From NCBI GenBank assembly GCA_021325335.1, contig JAJPHJ010000142.1:1-61310 (forward strand): a stretch of DNA of 61,310 nucleotides, given 5' to 3'. The DNA is from Pseudomonadota bacterium (GTDB taxonomy: Bacteria > Vulcanimicrobiota > Vulcanimicrobiia > Eremiobacterales > Eremiobacteraceae). Each line of letters opens with the position of its first letter. Position 1 is the stretch's first letter. Of this stretch, positions 42,797 to 50,083 are shown piece by piece. Both the position numbers and the translations under genes were made by a program. Under the pieces are notes generated by a model. The model saw only the letters and a list, made by a program, of their open reading frames with translations, did not search any database and was not told where the DNA came from.

Positions 42797-42816
42797 CTAG
42801 TTCGCTATTGAACTAG
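42797..42816. promoter_or_regulatory. Inverted-repeat operator for the GntR/ABC operon
   Basis: CTAGTTC (42797–42803), 6-nt spacer, GAACTAG (42810–42816), perfect 7-bp half-sites, followed by a CTAGTACG/CTAGTAC direct repeat to about 42827. It sits within an unusually AT-rich patch about 25 nt upstream of the leader ORF. YtrA-type regulators bind such AT-rich inverted repeats overlapping the promoter, so autorepression is likely. Confidence 0.65.
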
Positions 42817-42930
42817 TACGCTAGTACAATATAACAAGCAAGGCCATAAGTCAAGGCATTGCTCTTGGGCCATGTCCCGCACAATGGCATTTTCAGCGAC
42901 TAAGGGCTCCAATGCGTTCGCGGCGATTTA

Positions 42931-42957
42931 CGCGCAAAGAAATTTGCGCGAACTACA
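42931..42957 (-). repeat. Family-2 palindromic element, single intergenic copy
   Basis: Plus strand: CGCGCAAA (42931–42938), GAAA, TTTGCGCG (42943–42950), then AACTACA. On the minus strand it reads TGTAG flank, T, stem CGCGCAAA, loop TTTC, TTTGCGCG, closely matching element C at 28502–28528. It lies 23 nt after the stop of the cytochrome gene and could act as its terminator. Confidence 0.75.
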
Positions 42958-42979
42958 CATTTGGATCGCTAGGCGAGCG

Positions 42980-44134
42980 CTATTTGAGCCAGTTCGGATC
43001 GGGGAGCGCAAAGAGCAGCTGTGCGTTGGTCTGTTGCATCGTGCCCGGAGCGTTGATCGGCATGAGGTGCTCGAGGAGCAAGCGGGACTGGTGAGTGAGG
43101 GCGACGGCGCCATACACATTCCAATCGCGCGACGCGAAGGGGTTCGCGGCTGCGTCGTATCGCAGTCCTATGTAGGAATGCGCTGTCGGGCGGTACTTCA
43201 GCGTCGCGAAACCGCCGCTGGAGCTTTGCGCCGTGCCAAAGCCGTCGGCGTTGGAGTCGTGTCCCCACACCTGCTGAGCGGCAAAGTCGAAATGGCCGGA
43301 TGTCCAGCCGCCCTGAATGCCTTCGCGGTTGTAGGTATCCTTGAATTCTTTACCGGTCGAATGCGACACGAAGTTGCGCGCTCCATCCAAACCCAGCACT
43401 CCGAGGCGGAAGCCTTGTGCGAAGCCGAAGGTCGCGGACCCGAACATTTCGGGGTAGGCGAAGCTTTGCGCGAGATCTCCTGACGGTGTCGGAGCGCCGT
43501 ACGCGGGTCCATGATATTCGTCGCCGGACAGCACGAGCTCCGCGTCGACACGCGCAGTGCGCTGGCCGAACTCCAACCCCCAGCGCGGGTTCGCGAAGTT
43601 CGCGCTACTGTGGCCGACCTGGTAGGTATAGACCGACTGCGGCGTGATCGTGTCCAGTCGCTGCGTCGCGTTTTCGATAAGCGGCAGATTGAAAAGGCCA
43701 GCACGCTCGAAGACACCGCTCGTCGCGTTCACGTGCTGGAGAAACGAATAGTATAAGCTGCCCGGGCCGCCTTGCGTGCCGAAGAAGTATCGGCCGAAGA
43801 ACGCATACGATTCTTTGGGACCAAAGTTGAACGTGCCGACCAGGATCGCCAGCGTGTTGAAGCGCCGCGTGCCGGATTGCGGCAGATCCTTCATGTATGT
43901 CTCTTGGAAGCGGAGGGCGATGGGAAACTCCTTGTGCCTGGGCACTCCGGGCAAAACGAATCCATTGCGGCGGAAAGCATTACCGAACGCGTTGAGTTCG
44001 GGCACTGCCGTATGGCACGTACTGCACGAGAAACCATAGCGCTCGGCGAAAACGGGAACCGCGAGCGCCGGCCGCGCCAGAAGAATGGCGAGCACCCCGC
44101 CGCACACGACAAGACCTACGCGCCTATTGAACAA
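42980..44134 (-). CDS. Exported mono-heme cytochrome c-like protein
   Basis: The product has 384 residues from a TTG at 44134, chosen because it begins the signal peptide 'VGLVVCGGVLAILLARPALA'. One heme site CSTCH is at residues 37–41 ('YGFSCSTCHTAVPELNAFGN'). The remaining ~330 residues are Gly/Phe/Tyr-rich with alternating strands ('GLEFGQRTARVDAELVLSGD', 'GWTSGHFDFAAQQVWGHDSN') and could form an outer-membrane-type beta barrel. The start overlaps the cupredoxin gene by 11 nt, so the two are coupled and probably exchange electrons. Confidence 0.75.
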   Translation of the reverse strand: MFNRRVGLVVCGGVLAILLARPALAVPVFAERYGFSCSTCHTAVPELNAFGNAFRRNGFVLPGVPRHKEFPIALRFQETYMKDLPQSGTRRFNTLAILVGTFNFGPKESYAFFGRYFFGTQGGPGSLYYSFLQHVNATSGVFERAGLFNLPLIENATQRLDTITPQSVYTYQVGHSSANFANPRWGLEFGQRTARVDAELVLSGDEYHGPAYGAPTPSGDLAQSFAYPEMFGSATFGFAQGFRLGVLGLDGARNFVSHSTGKEFKDTYNREGIQGGWTSGHFDFAAQQVWGHDSNADGFGTAQSSSGGFATLKYRPTAHSYIGLRYDAAANPFASRDWNVYGAVALTHQSRLLLEHLMPINAPGTMQQTNAQLLFALPDPNWLK

Positions 44135-44591
44135 TGATAACGCCCCGCATGATCGGATAGTGGAAGAAGCAGCCGAAGAGGAACGTGCCGGTTTGCGAGG
44201 TCTGCAGCGGCTGCGAGAAAGCGTTCGGAAGGAGGAGGCCCGACGACCACCCGCTTTGAGAGACATCGGTGCCGCTTTGTGAAAGTGCCGCATCGCCTAT
44301 GGGGTTGCCCGGCGGGAACGCTGCGGCGCTGATGCTCGAGGCCGTGTGATTGAACGAATCTTCGTTGTGGAACTGCACGGGGGTGCCGTGCGCGACGACG
44401 ACGATCCCGGGATTGAACCCACCGACCATGCCGAACTTGCTCGATGTTTGGCCGTACCTGATCAGACTCTCTCCGACGAGGACGCCGCTTGCGAGGGCGT
44501 TCCTGTTCGACGCGCCCGGCGCGCCCGCAGTGCAGCCTGTTGCGACGGCCGTCAATGCCGAGCAGATCAGCCAAAATATCTTGCGGCTCAT
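44124..44591 (-). CDS. Cupredoxin (plastocyanin-like) lipoprotein
   Basis: The product has 155 residues from the ATG at 44591. The signal ends in ATGC, a lipobox-like Cys20. Type 1 copper ligands can be placed: His82 ('FNHTASS') and Cys141, His144 and Met148 in 'GCFFHYPIM'. It would be a periplasmic one-electron carrier. It is co-transcribed with the mono-heme cytochrome downstream. The gap before the divergent HhH-GPD gene (44592–44683) holds the promoters. Confidence 0.85.
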   Translation of the reverse strand: MSRKIFWLICSALTAVATGCTAGAPGASNRNALASGVLVGESLIRYGQTSSKFGMVGGFNPGIVVVAHGTPVQFHNEDSFNHTASSISAAAFPPGNPIGDAALSQSGTDVSQSGWSSGLLLPNAFSQPLQTSQTGTFLFGCFFHYPIMRGVIIVQ

Positions 44592-44683
44592 TTCGAAAAA
44601 ACTGTAAAACGCGGGCCTGAAAGGCAAATGAAAGAGTTGCCTGCAAAGAGGCATCGCGCCCGGCCAACGAAACGGCGCGACTC

Positions 44684-45190
44684 ATGACGACCTCATATCC
44701 GTTCACGACAAATTCAGCGGCGAACGAACTGCTCGCCCGTAGCGGCACGGCCTTGCTCATCGGACTATGCCTCGATCAGCAGGTGCGTACGGAGAAAGCA
44801 TTTGCCCGACCGTACGAGTTGCGCGAGCGGCTGGGACATCTCGACGCGAAGAAGATCTCGCAGATGTCCGAAGCGCGCCTCGCCGCCGTTTTCAGGCGGC
44901 CGCCTGCGTTGCATCGTTATCCCGGCATGATGGCAAGCCGCGTGCATGCCCTTTGTGCGGTCATCGCGCGAGAGTACCGCAACGACGGCGCTTGCGTGTG
45001 GGCAGGCATCAAAGACGCGCCCGAATTGCGCGACCGGTTCCTCGCATTGCCCGGCTTCGGGGGTGGAAAAGCTGCCGCCGGGATCTACATCTTGGCCAAG
45101 TTCGGGCGCATGCGCTTGCCCGGCTGGCAGCGCATGGCGACGGAAGAGGATTCGCCCTGGGAGTTCAAATCCGGGAAGAAACTCGTCTAG
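44684..45190 (+). CDS. HhH-GPD-family base-excision repair-like protein
   Basis: The product has 168 residues and fits the short uncharacterised HhH-GPD group (TIGR03252-like): 'GTALLIGLCLDQQVRTEKAF' followed by a helix-hairpin-helix 'LPGFGGGKAAAGIYILAKFG'. The catalytic Lys/Asp of Nth/MutY is not evident, and there is no Fe-S cysteine loop. The role in DNA repair is by family only. It overlaps the stop of the convergent M61 gene by 4 nt. Confidence 0.85.
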   Translation: MTTSYPFTTNSAANELLARSGTALLIGLCLDQQVRTEKAFARPYELRERLGHLDAKKISQMSEARLAAVFRRPPALHRYPGMMASRVHALCAVIAREYRNDGACVWAGIKDAPELRDRFLALPGFGGGKAAAGIYILAKFGRMRLPGWQRMATEEDSPWEFKSGKKLV

Positions 45191-47091
45191 CGCGCACGCG
45201 GCGCGACGATCTTCGCGAGCAGATCCGGCGTGTTGGACATGCGCTCGAGGTGCGGGTGGCGTGGGCCGCCGTGATAGTCGAGCGTATAGGTGCGATACCA
45301 GTCGTCTTGGTTCACGAGCAAGGCAATCGGCTCCGATGCATGACGAGCCGCTTGGAGCGCAGCGTCAAGCCGGTCGGCATCGAACGCTCGCTGGTCCACG
45401 GCCACGATCTTCATCGCCGGCGCCAAACCCGCTTTCCAAGCGGGTGATCCATCGCGCACATCGTCGATCTTACCATCGCTGTCCATGGTCAGGCCGAGCG
45501 AATACCACAGGTTGATCTGTCCGTTGAGGGCGTCAGCCGCGCTGTCGAAGACGTTCGGCTCGTCAGTATAGATGAGACGCCAACCCGCACGCGTGAGATC
45601 GTCGATCGGCGGGTGCGCCGCGATGTCGTAGACATACCGTTGGAAAAATCCGTGCCAGTCATACGGCGCGACGCTGTTGAGCAGCCGCTCGACGTCCGCG
45701 CGCCCGTAGGTGACGACCATCGGTCCCGTGCTGGGCGGCCCGGCGAACGCATGGAGGAAGTCGTCGAGCGACTCCTTGCCGCTGGTTTGTTCCCGGATGG
45801 TAAGGTCGGCCGCAAGCCAGATGAGCTCACCCTCGCCATAGAAATCACCGCTGGAACGGCGCAGCGAGCCGTAGTCGCCTTTCGCGAGGTAGAAAAAGGG
45901 CGCGCCGGTCGCGGTGTCGATGAGCGGTGTGGTCGCTCGCCCGGGTTCGGTGTCTGCGGACGCATAACCCGAGGCGATCAAGTCCGGAAACAATGCCTGC
46001 TTCCGCGCGCCAGAGCGGAACGACAGGACGTCGCCGAGATATTGGTTGAGGCCTTCGTATACCCACAGCAGGTCAGTCTGCATCGGGATCTGGTAGTTCG
46101 CGGTCGTCAGATCGAACGGGCGCCGATACTTGCCGTTCCACGAGTGCGAGAGCTCGTGCATGAGCCAGTCGCCATCGGTCGGCGCGAGCGCCTCGTTCGG
46201 ATCCTCGAAATAATTCGCGGGCGTTCGATCGTCGCTGGATTCGTGATGCTCTATGCCTTCGTTGGTGATCACGTCTGAGGCCACGACGAGTGAATGGTAA
46301 TCGTTCCAGTGGCGCGCCCCGTACATCGCGAGCGCCTCGGGGACCATGCGCCGAAATGGGGCGAGCTGTGCGGCGGAGAGGCTGAGGTTCTCCGGGGCAT
46401 CCGCGAACATATCGAGATAGGCGGCTGACGCTCCGTTGCGCCACAAGAGATAGTGCCTGGCGTACCGGCCGCAGTCGAGCGGCGAATCGACGAGCGTGCG
46501 CAGTGGCGCCTCCGCGAAGTCTATGCGAGCGCCGTGGCGCGCAAAGACCGGAAGCGCCGTACCAAAGTCCCAGCGGTCGGGCAAGATGATGGATGCCTTG
46601 ACGTAGACGTCTGCGGAGTCGGTGTCCTCTTGGTAAAGCACGTCGCGATTCCAGTTGACGACGGCCGAATGATTGCTCGACATGATGTCGTTCGGCGCGT
46701 TCAGCAGCACGTCGAAATCGACGTCGAGCGAGCTTGCACCCCCGGGCACGAGCACATGGAAGGCGTACATGTCGATCGGATCGCGCGCCCACGGCAGCGG
46801 CGCGCCGTTCGCGCTGACGCGCAACTCGGCGAGGTCGTTGAGCGGGCCGGACGGCGTGTGCTCGCCCGGGATCCATTTCGGGTAGACGAGAGTGAAAGGG
46901 CCCGGCTTGACCGGCACAACGATGTGCGAGTACATCAATCCGCGAGACGCAGCGCGCGCATCGAGCGTCAGGACCATGGGGTTGGCGCTCGTGGCATAGG
47001 ACACCGCGTTCGCGTTGGGTTCGTCGGCTCGCGCGACCCCCGCGCAACAAATCGCGAGAACGCCGAGAAGACAGAGCCCGCGCAACGTCAT
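45187..47091 (-). CDS. M61-family metallopeptidase (glycyl aminopeptidase) with PDZ domain
   Basis: The product has 634 residues from the ATG at 47091, in a 4-nt overlap with the upstream hydrolase. A Sec signal ('GLCLLGVLAICCAGVARA') is followed by the N-terminal beta domain, then the zinc site HELSH near residue 312 ('WLMHELSHSWNGKYRRP') with the third ligand Glu in 'WVYEGLNQYLG'. A C-terminal PDZ domain is present ('DVRDGSPAWKAGLAPAMKIV'). It is an exported aminopeptidase with preference for Gly/Ala. Confidence 0.9.
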   Translation of the reverse strand: MTLRGLCLLGVLAICCAGVARADEPNANAVSYATSANPMVLTLDARAASRGLMYSHIVVPVKPGPFTLVYPKWIPGEHTPSGPLNDLAELRVSANGAPLPWARDPIDMYAFHVLVPGGASSLDVDFDVLLNAPNDIMSSNHSAVVNWNRDVLYQEDTDSADVYVKASIILPDRWDFGTALPVFARHGARIDFAEAPLRTLVDSPLDCGRYARHYLLWRNGASAAYLDMFADAPENLSLSAAQLAPFRRMVPEALAMYGARHWNDYHSLVVASDVITNEGIEHHESSDDRTPANYFEDPNEALAPTDGDWLMHELSHSWNGKYRRPFDLTTANYQIPMQTDLLWVYEGLNQYLGDVLSFRSGARKQALFPDLIASGYASADTEPGRATTPLIDTATGAPFFYLAKGDYGSLRRSSGDFYGEGELIWLAADLTIREQTSGKESLDDFLHAFAGPPSTGPMVVTYGRADVERLLNSVAPYDWHGFFQRYVYDIAAHPPIDDLTRAGWRLIYTDEPNVFDSAADALNGQINLWYSLGLTMDSDGKIDDVRDGSPAWKAGLAPAMKIVAVDQRAFDADRLDAALQAARHASEPIALLVNQDDWYRTYTLDYHGGPRHPHLERMSNTPDLLAKIVAPRAR

Positions 47092-47864
47092 CTTTCCCGC
47101 TTTCCGAGAAATGCATCGACAGCCTGCAAGACGATCTGCGGTTGCTCGAGATTGGGCAAGTGACCCGCGTCGGGCACGCCGACGAAACGAGCGCCCTTCA
47201 TCTGCGCTGCCAGCGCCCGCGCTTCGGCTTCGCTTACATAGCGGTCGTCGAGCCCGTGAATGACCATGCTCGGGATGTTCAGTTGCGAAAGCAGTGGAGT
47301 CGAATCCGGCCGCGCTGCCATGGCGCGCTGCGCGGCTGCAACGCCGCCGGGCGTGGCTGCCCGTACGAGGTCCCGCACCTGCTCCACGACGGCTGGTCGC
47401 TGCGACAGCGTGACCTGCGACAAGGCACCCAAATGCCACTCGTCCGCCAGGAAGCCGCAGCCCTCTCTCTCGACCCGTTCGGCCAGGGCGAGCCTGTTTG
47501 CGCGGGACTCCTCGGCATCGGCGGTCGCCTTGCTGTTGATGAGGATGAGCGACGAGACGAAGCTCCGCTCAATGCGCAGGAACGCGAGAGCGAGATAGCC
47601 GCCCATCGAGCATCCGATCACGGTCGCCTGCCGTACGCCTTCTGCGCGCAACTCGTCAAGTATCGTTGCGGCAAGTCCGTCGAGCGTTGCGAAGCTCGGC
47701 GCCTGCGCCGACGCTCCAAAGCCCGGGTAGTCGGGTGCCCAGACGGTCGCGCGTTTGGACCAGGCGCCGGTCTGGGCGTCCCACATCGTGGCGTTGAGCG
47801 GAAAGGCGTGAAGCGCGAGCAAGGCCGGTCCTGATCCGCTGCGCCCAAGTATGATCTGCGTCAT
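47088..47864 (-). CDS. Alpha/beta-hydrolase
   Basis: The product has 258 residues. The nucleophile elbow 'GCSMGGYLAL' (Ser), an Asp in 'MVIHGLDDRYVSE' and His in 'PDAGHLPNLEQPQ' form the triad. 'LLALHAFPLNATMWDAQTGA' carries the oxyanion region. The layout is that of 3-oxoadipate enol-lactonase/BioH-like esterases, without a lid motif that would fix the substrate. The stop overlaps the M61 start by 4 nt. Confidence 0.85.
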   Translation of the reverse strand: MTQIILGRSGSGPALLALHAFPLNATMWDAQTGAWSKRATVWAPDYPGFGASAQAPSFATLDGLAATILDELRAEGVRQATVIGCSMGGYLALAFLRIERSFVSSLILINSKATADAEESRANRLALAERVEREGCGFLADEWHLGALSQVTLSQRPAVVEQVRDLVRAATPGGVAAAQRAMAARPDSTPLLSQLNIPSMVIHGLDDRYVSEAEARALAAQMKGARFVGVPDAGHLPNLEQPQIVLQAVDAFLGKRER

Positions 47865-47910
47865 ACCTGGGCAGCCCGGCGCCTTGCATGGCGGTCTGAA
47901 TGTGCTTTGA

Positions 47911-48060
47911 TTAGTCCACCCGCCGAAACGTTACATTTCCGCACGAGCACGGCTCGATTTCGAACGACAGAGCGTATTCCGTCGTCTCTTTTCCGCACGC
48001 CTCGCACCGGTAGGTACCTGGTCCGGCGAGTTGGCCGACTGTGAACTGCTCCTCATCCAT
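47911..48060 (-). CDS. Small zinc-ribbon protein, 49 residues
   Basis: ATG at 48060 gives 'MDEEQFTVGQLAGPGTYRCE' followed by 'ACGKETTEYALSFEIEPCSC' and 'GNVTFRRVD'. Two CxxC/CxC pairs 15 residues apart form a zinc ribbon. A longer N-terminus to 48120 is open but would run into the divergent gene at 48109. The divergent pair shares a promoter region. Confidence 0.65.
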   Translation of the reverse strand: MDEEQFTVGQLAGPGTYRCEACGKETTEYALSFEIEPCSCGNVTFRRVD

Positions 48061-48108
48061 CCGGTCCACTCTTTCGCTCGGACACAAACTCAGGTCAGTG
48101 CTAGTCGT

Positions 48109-48462
48109 ATGAGCATGCAAGACTCAATCGAGAACCTCCTGGAGAATCTGCTGCAGGGCCCCGTCGAGCCCGACGCCGACGCATGGAACCGCTTCGGCGA
48201 GCACGCGGAGCACGGCGTTCGCTGCCCGCTCTTCAAAACCGACAAGATGTGTCAGGCGTGCTGCGAACACTTCACCCGCGATCTTTTCGACGGCGCCCGG
48301 ATCGAGTCTGCATTCGACGATGCGTACACGCGGTTTCGCCTCACGGCGCGGCGCGAAGTCAGCCGGCCGGTGTTCCGCCATCTCGCGTCCTACGCATGCC
48401 GCCGATGCCCAAACAACCCGCTGCGGCAAGTGCCCGCAAGCGAGGCCGAAGGCGACGACTAA
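48109..48462 (+). CDS. Cys-rich small protein
   Basis: The product has 117 residues from the ATG at 48109. Two cysteine groups: 'CPLFKTDKMCQACC' near residues 39–52 and 'CRRCPNNPLRQ' near 96–106. The N-terminus is acidic and helical ('SIENLLENLLQGPVEPDADA'). Zinc binding is likely. The partner is unknown, but the divergent zinc ribbon may be related. A terminator follows. Confidence 0.65.
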   Translation: MSMQDSIENLLENLLQGPVEPDADAWNRFGEHAEHGVRCPLFKTDKMCQACCEHFTRDLFDGARIESAFDDAYTRFRLTARREVSRPVFRHLASYACRRCPNNPLRQVPASEAEGDD

Positions 48463-48483
48463 GGACCGAGGCAACACGATGAC

Positions 48484-48510
48484 GAGGGACGGCGCAAGTC
48501 GTCCCTCTTG
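48484..48510. terminator. Bidirectional terminator
   Basis: GAGGGACG (48484–48491), loop of 8 nt, CGTCCCTC (48500–48507), followed by a TTGATTTT stretch. It separates the plus-strand Cys-rich gene from the convergent acetyltransferase remnant ending at 48516. Confidence 0.75.
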
Positions 48511-48515
48511 ATTTT

Positions 48516-48947
48516 CTAGCTCAAGGTCTTGCGAAACCGGACCGCGCGCTCGACCTCTTCGTAGCCCAAACGCTCGTGGGCTTGCTGCGAGTCCACGTTG
48601 TCGAGCAGGCTGTCGGACGCCATCTCGATGCAGCCTTGCGATCGGGCCCATTGCTCCGCCGCCTCGATCAGGGCGCCCCCGATACCGGAGCGGCGACGCT
48701 CTGGTATCACATACCAGCCTTCGATATAACCGACCGGGCTCGTGCTGCAGCCATCGGCGTACTTACGCAGGCTGACCTAGACAAAACCGCACAGCCTCCG
48801 CTCGCTTTGCGCGACGAAAACGGCGCCAGTGGAGTCGCCCAGCCCGGCCTCGGATTCACGCTCGTTGTCCTCAGGCGTGATTTCAGGCCACAGAGCGCTG
48901 CGCAAAATCCGAAATTCCCTCAGATCGTGCTTTCGTAGCACGCGCAC
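48516..48947 (-). pseudogene. AAC(6')-type GNAT acetyltransferase interrupted by an in-frame TAG
   Basis: Read through, the frame gives about 143 residues, the length of aminoglycoside 6'-N-acetyltransferases. It matches throughout: 'ILRSALWPEITPEDNERESE', 'AVFVAQSERRLCGFV', then a stop, then 'VSLRKYADGCSTSPVGYIEG', 'WYVIPERRRSGIGGALIEA' and 'ERLGYEEVERAVRFRK'. The stop TAG at 48779–48777 replaces the Glu (GAG) expected in 'GF-E-VSLR'. Both halves remain well conserved, so the lesion is recent, or the stop is read through, or it is a base error. The GTG start overlaps the upstream gene's stop. Confidence 0.75.
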
Positions 48948-49618
48948 TAACACGAATTGCCGATGCTGATGAACGCGAGCCGGTCGTGCCTGAAGCCAAA
49001 GACCACACCTTGGCCGCAGCGAGCGCCACGAGGTTGGCCGGGAAGGATCGAAGCATACCAGAGCTCCGACCATCCGGGGTGGCTCGTCGAGACCATAGAA
49101 CGGGACTGGCCGTAGATCTCCATTACAACTGAGGGGCTATCACCGAGTCGAACCCCGCGAACGGTGCGCAGACCGGAAAGGTCACGAGTTGCGACCTTTT
49201 TCGGAGGGGGCCCGCAGTCTGCGGCCTCGGTCACCTCATGCCAAGAGCAGCAGCCCTCGTCAAAAAACACAATTCGATGGATGGGATCGTACACGATGTG
49301 ACCCTTCGGCGGTCCAGCCTCACCATAGACGAAGAAAGTTCCGTCCTCAGGTCCCTGGAAACCGAGCCTTTGCGGCGATTCCGGTCTCTCGTTCTCATAG
49401 GTGAAACCGTCTCGCTGAGAAATGCGGGTGGGGCCCTTCCGTGACACGACGTTCCAACTTGCTATGGTTGGCAACCAAGCACCGATTGCCGGGCTATACG
49501 CATCGCCATACATCGAGGTCCCGTTCCACGTCGGAGTTGGCGTTGGCGACGACGTGGCGGCAAGGCATACCGCGGATAGAATCATGATCAACAGAGGAGT
49601 TGACGCACCCAGGTTCAT
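48947..49618 (-). CDS. Exported hypothetical protein
   Basis: The product has 223 residues from the ATG at 49618 (a GTG at 49627 is the alternative). A short Sec signal ('TPLLIMILSAVCLAATSSP') is followed by a beta-rich domain ('HIVYDPIHRIVFFDEGCCSW', 'GVRLGDSPSVVMEIYGQS', 'GQGVVFGFRHDRLAFISIG'). Six Cys suggest disulfides. The segment 'LRTVRGVRLGDSPSVVMEIY' resembles exported propeller or beta-lactamase-inhibitor-like families only loosely. The TAG stop overlaps the GTG start of the interrupted acetyltransferase. Confidence 0.65.
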   Translation of the reverse strand: MNLGASTPLLIMILSAVCLAATSSPTPTPTWNGTSMYGDAYSPAIGAWLPTIASWNVVSRKGPTRISQRDGFTYENERPESPQRLGFQGPEDGTFFVYGEAGPPKGHIVYDPIHRIVFFDEGCCSWHEVTEAADCGPPPKKVATRDLSGLRTVRGVRLGDSPSVVMEIYGQSRSMVSTSHPGWSELWYASILPGQPRGARCGQGVVFGFRHDRLAFISIGNSC

Positions 49619-49640
49619 GTGACGCACGGCGCTTCGATTC

Positions 49641-49664
49641 TAAAGGACGATTTCCTAATCGCCG
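49641..49664. repeat. Probable decayed palindromic element
   Basis: CGATT (49648–49652), TCCT, AATCG (49657–49661) within GGACGATT…AATCGCC. The arms resemble GGGGCGATT/AATCGCCCC with two changes and one insertion. It sits between two minus-strand genes. Confidence 0.35.
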
Positions 49665-49679
49665 GCCGTTGGGACGGGA

Positions 49680-50057
49680 TTATAAGCTTGACTGGATTAG
49701 GCTTTGCTCGTTCCCACTGGAGGTTTGCAGCGCGGCTTGGACTTGGCTGAGCGCCTGTTGCAAAAACCCGATGGCTTGCGCCTTGTGCCCGGCGTAATCG
49801 TTGGGATCGCGCTGCAGCATCGTGATGAGCCGGCCCAGATTCCTATCCGCGTGTTCGAGCACGGCGGCGGGATTTGGCGATCCCTGGGCGTGCGGGCTCT
49901 CCCCGTAAGGGCGACCGCCGGAAGGCTGGCATGGGTTGTAGGGACTTGGCTGGTTCGTGCCGGTCTGCCCGCTCGTGTCCGCCATGCCGGCGCCTGCGGC
50001 GACGACGATCGCGCTTGCTCCGATGAGCCCGGCCGAGAGAAAGTGCTTGCGTTCCAT
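49680..50057 (-). CDS. Small exported helical protein
   Basis: The product has 125 residues. AAGGAG lies upstream of the ATG at 50057. An N-terminal 'MERKHFLSAGLIGASAIVVA' is signal-like with a twin-residue-less Tat-resembling start. A Pro/Ser/Gly region follows, then a helix-rich C-terminus ('LEHADRNLGRLITMLQRDPN', 'AIGFLQQALSQVQAALQ') that resembles small exported helical-bundle families. It precedes no obvious partner. Confidence 0.6.
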   Translation of the reverse strand: MERKHFLSAGLIGASAIVVAAGAGMADTSGQTGTNQPSPYNPCQPSGGRPYGESPHAQGSPNPAAVLEHADRNLGRLITMLQRDPNDYAGHKAQAIGFLQQALSQVQAALQTSSGNEQSLIQSSL

Positions 50058-50083
50058 AGCGAGGCAATCTCCTTACGGTGTTA

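Noticed and set aside
48777-48779. TAG as a recoded sense codon in this organism
   Set aside because: Several intact genes in the window end in TAG at the expected family length, so a genome-wide recoding is not supported.
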